Shown here: positions 63,852 to 64,000 of the stretch, in pieces | Layout: each line of letters opens with the position of its first letter | How positions within the stretch are numbered: the stretch's first letter is position 1 | Assembly (NCBI GenBank): GCA_026707545.1 | Contig: JAPOWR010000001.1 | Location: 868,001 to 932,000, forward strand | Source of the DNA: Acidobacteriota bacterium | GTDB taxonomy: Bacteria > Acidobacteriota > Thermoanaerobaculia > Multivoradales > Multivoraceae | Length of the DNA: 64,000 nucleotides | Direction: 5' to 3' | Notes under the pieces: model-generated | What the model was told of the DNA's origin: nothing | Databases searched by the model: none | What the model saw: the letters and a program-made list of their open reading frames with translations, nothing else | Translations under genes and position numbers: made by a program

Positions 63852-64000
63852 GTGAACCCGACCGGCGACGATTCGGCGGCGGCGCCGGTCCGCCTCGCCC
63901 GCATCGGCGGCGACGGCATCGGCCCGGAGGTGGTGGACGCCGCGGTACGGGTCGTCAACGCAGTCTGTGGTGACCGGATCGAATGGGTCGAGGCCGAGAT
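63852..64000 (+). CDS. Homoisocitrate/isopropylmalate dehydrogenase family protein, 3' end outside window
   Basis: A GTG at 63852, 7 nt after the small-subunit stop, opens a frame to the window edge (about 49 codons). The N terminus 'RLARIGGDGIGPEVVDAAVRVV' has the GDGIGPEV motif of beta-decarboxylating dehydrogenases. After homocitrate synthase and homoaconitase genes, homoisocitrate dehydrogenase (to 2-oxoadipate) is the natural call; isopropylmalate or isocitrate dehydrogenase cannot be ruled out on the visible fragment. Confidence 0.75.
   Translation, partial: MNPTGDDSAAAPVRLARIGGDGIGPEVVDAAVRVVNAVCGDRIEWVEAE

Overview
The window is a continuous, gene-dense stretch of high-GC bacterial chromosome (roughly two-thirds G+C by eye). 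Many starts are GTG and many genes overlap by 4 nt (ATGA or GTGA). I see no tRNA, rRNA, CRISPR array, insertion sequence or phage gene. Features pointing to an Acidobacteriota-like, probably marine, Gram-negative organism (Thermoanaerobaculia or a relative; inference, no marker gene tested) are: an Oar-like TonB receptor with an N-terminal carboxypeptidase-regulatory domain, a secreted PQQ-type dehydrogenase with an Asp-Pro linker and a C-terminal Cys-bounded domain I associate with Acidobacteriota secreted proteins, paired DUF3604 proteins, a BatB-BatC fusion, and EF-P with EpmA.

Layout. 1-2.9 kb: end of a large carboxypeptidase-regulatory-repeat protein. 2.9-8.0 kb (minus): four-gene operon for a Tat-exported molybdenum hydroxylase (2Fe-2S, molybdopterin and FAD/4Fe-4S subunits) plus a membrane cytochrome b. 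8.1-9.8 kb (minus): benzoylformate-decarboxylase-like ThDP enzyme. 9.95-16.1 kb (plus): long-form isocitrate lyase, secreted zinc metalloprotease and M20 amidohydrolase, joined by 4-nt overlaps. 16.1-17.8 kb: outer-membrane barrel and fabI. 17.9-22.9 kb: EamA transporter, two tandem PQQ-type dehydrogenases, Rv3722c-like aspartate aminotransferase. 22.9-25.2 kb: sulfatase-like hydrolase and NTP transferase. 25.2-28.6 kb: RNase D, chorismate-lyase-like protein, epmA, efp. 28.8-33.3 kb: DUF4097 protein, EVE protein, arginase, LepA. 33.3-37.9 kb: divergent DUF3604 pair. 37.9-43 kb: hemW, TPR protein, ddl, and metB behind a SAM-I-type riboswitch. 43.4-48.4 kb: TonB receptor, LAB_N membrane protein, GT2 glycosyltransferase, histidine phosphatase. 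48.5-57.3 kb: complete MoxR-DUF58-Bat operon. 57.4-60.6 kb: Nudix hydrolase, Tat-exported epoxide-hydrolase-like enzyme, thioesterase, LLM oxidoreductase. 60.6-64 kb: start of an alpha-aminoadipate (AAA) lysine operon (homocitrate synthase, homoaconitase large and small subunits, start of homoisocitrate dehydrogenase).

The most interesting element precedes the lysine operon. A good sigma70-type promoter is followed by a 30-codon leader ORF with three Lys codons, then mutually exclusive antiterminator and terminator hairpins ending in a T-rich tract, just before homocitrate synthase. This is the architecture of leader-peptide transcription attenuation, here predicted to sense charged tRNA-Lys. 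Second is the Tat-exported molybdo-hydroxylase with a dedicated cytochrome b, an unusual 44-residue acidic extension before the Tat motif and a ThDP decarboxylase upstream; together they suggest a 2-oxoacid to aldehyde to acid route feeding electrons to the membrane. Other regulatory elements are the metB riboswitch and a terminator-like hairpin in the TonB-receptor leader.
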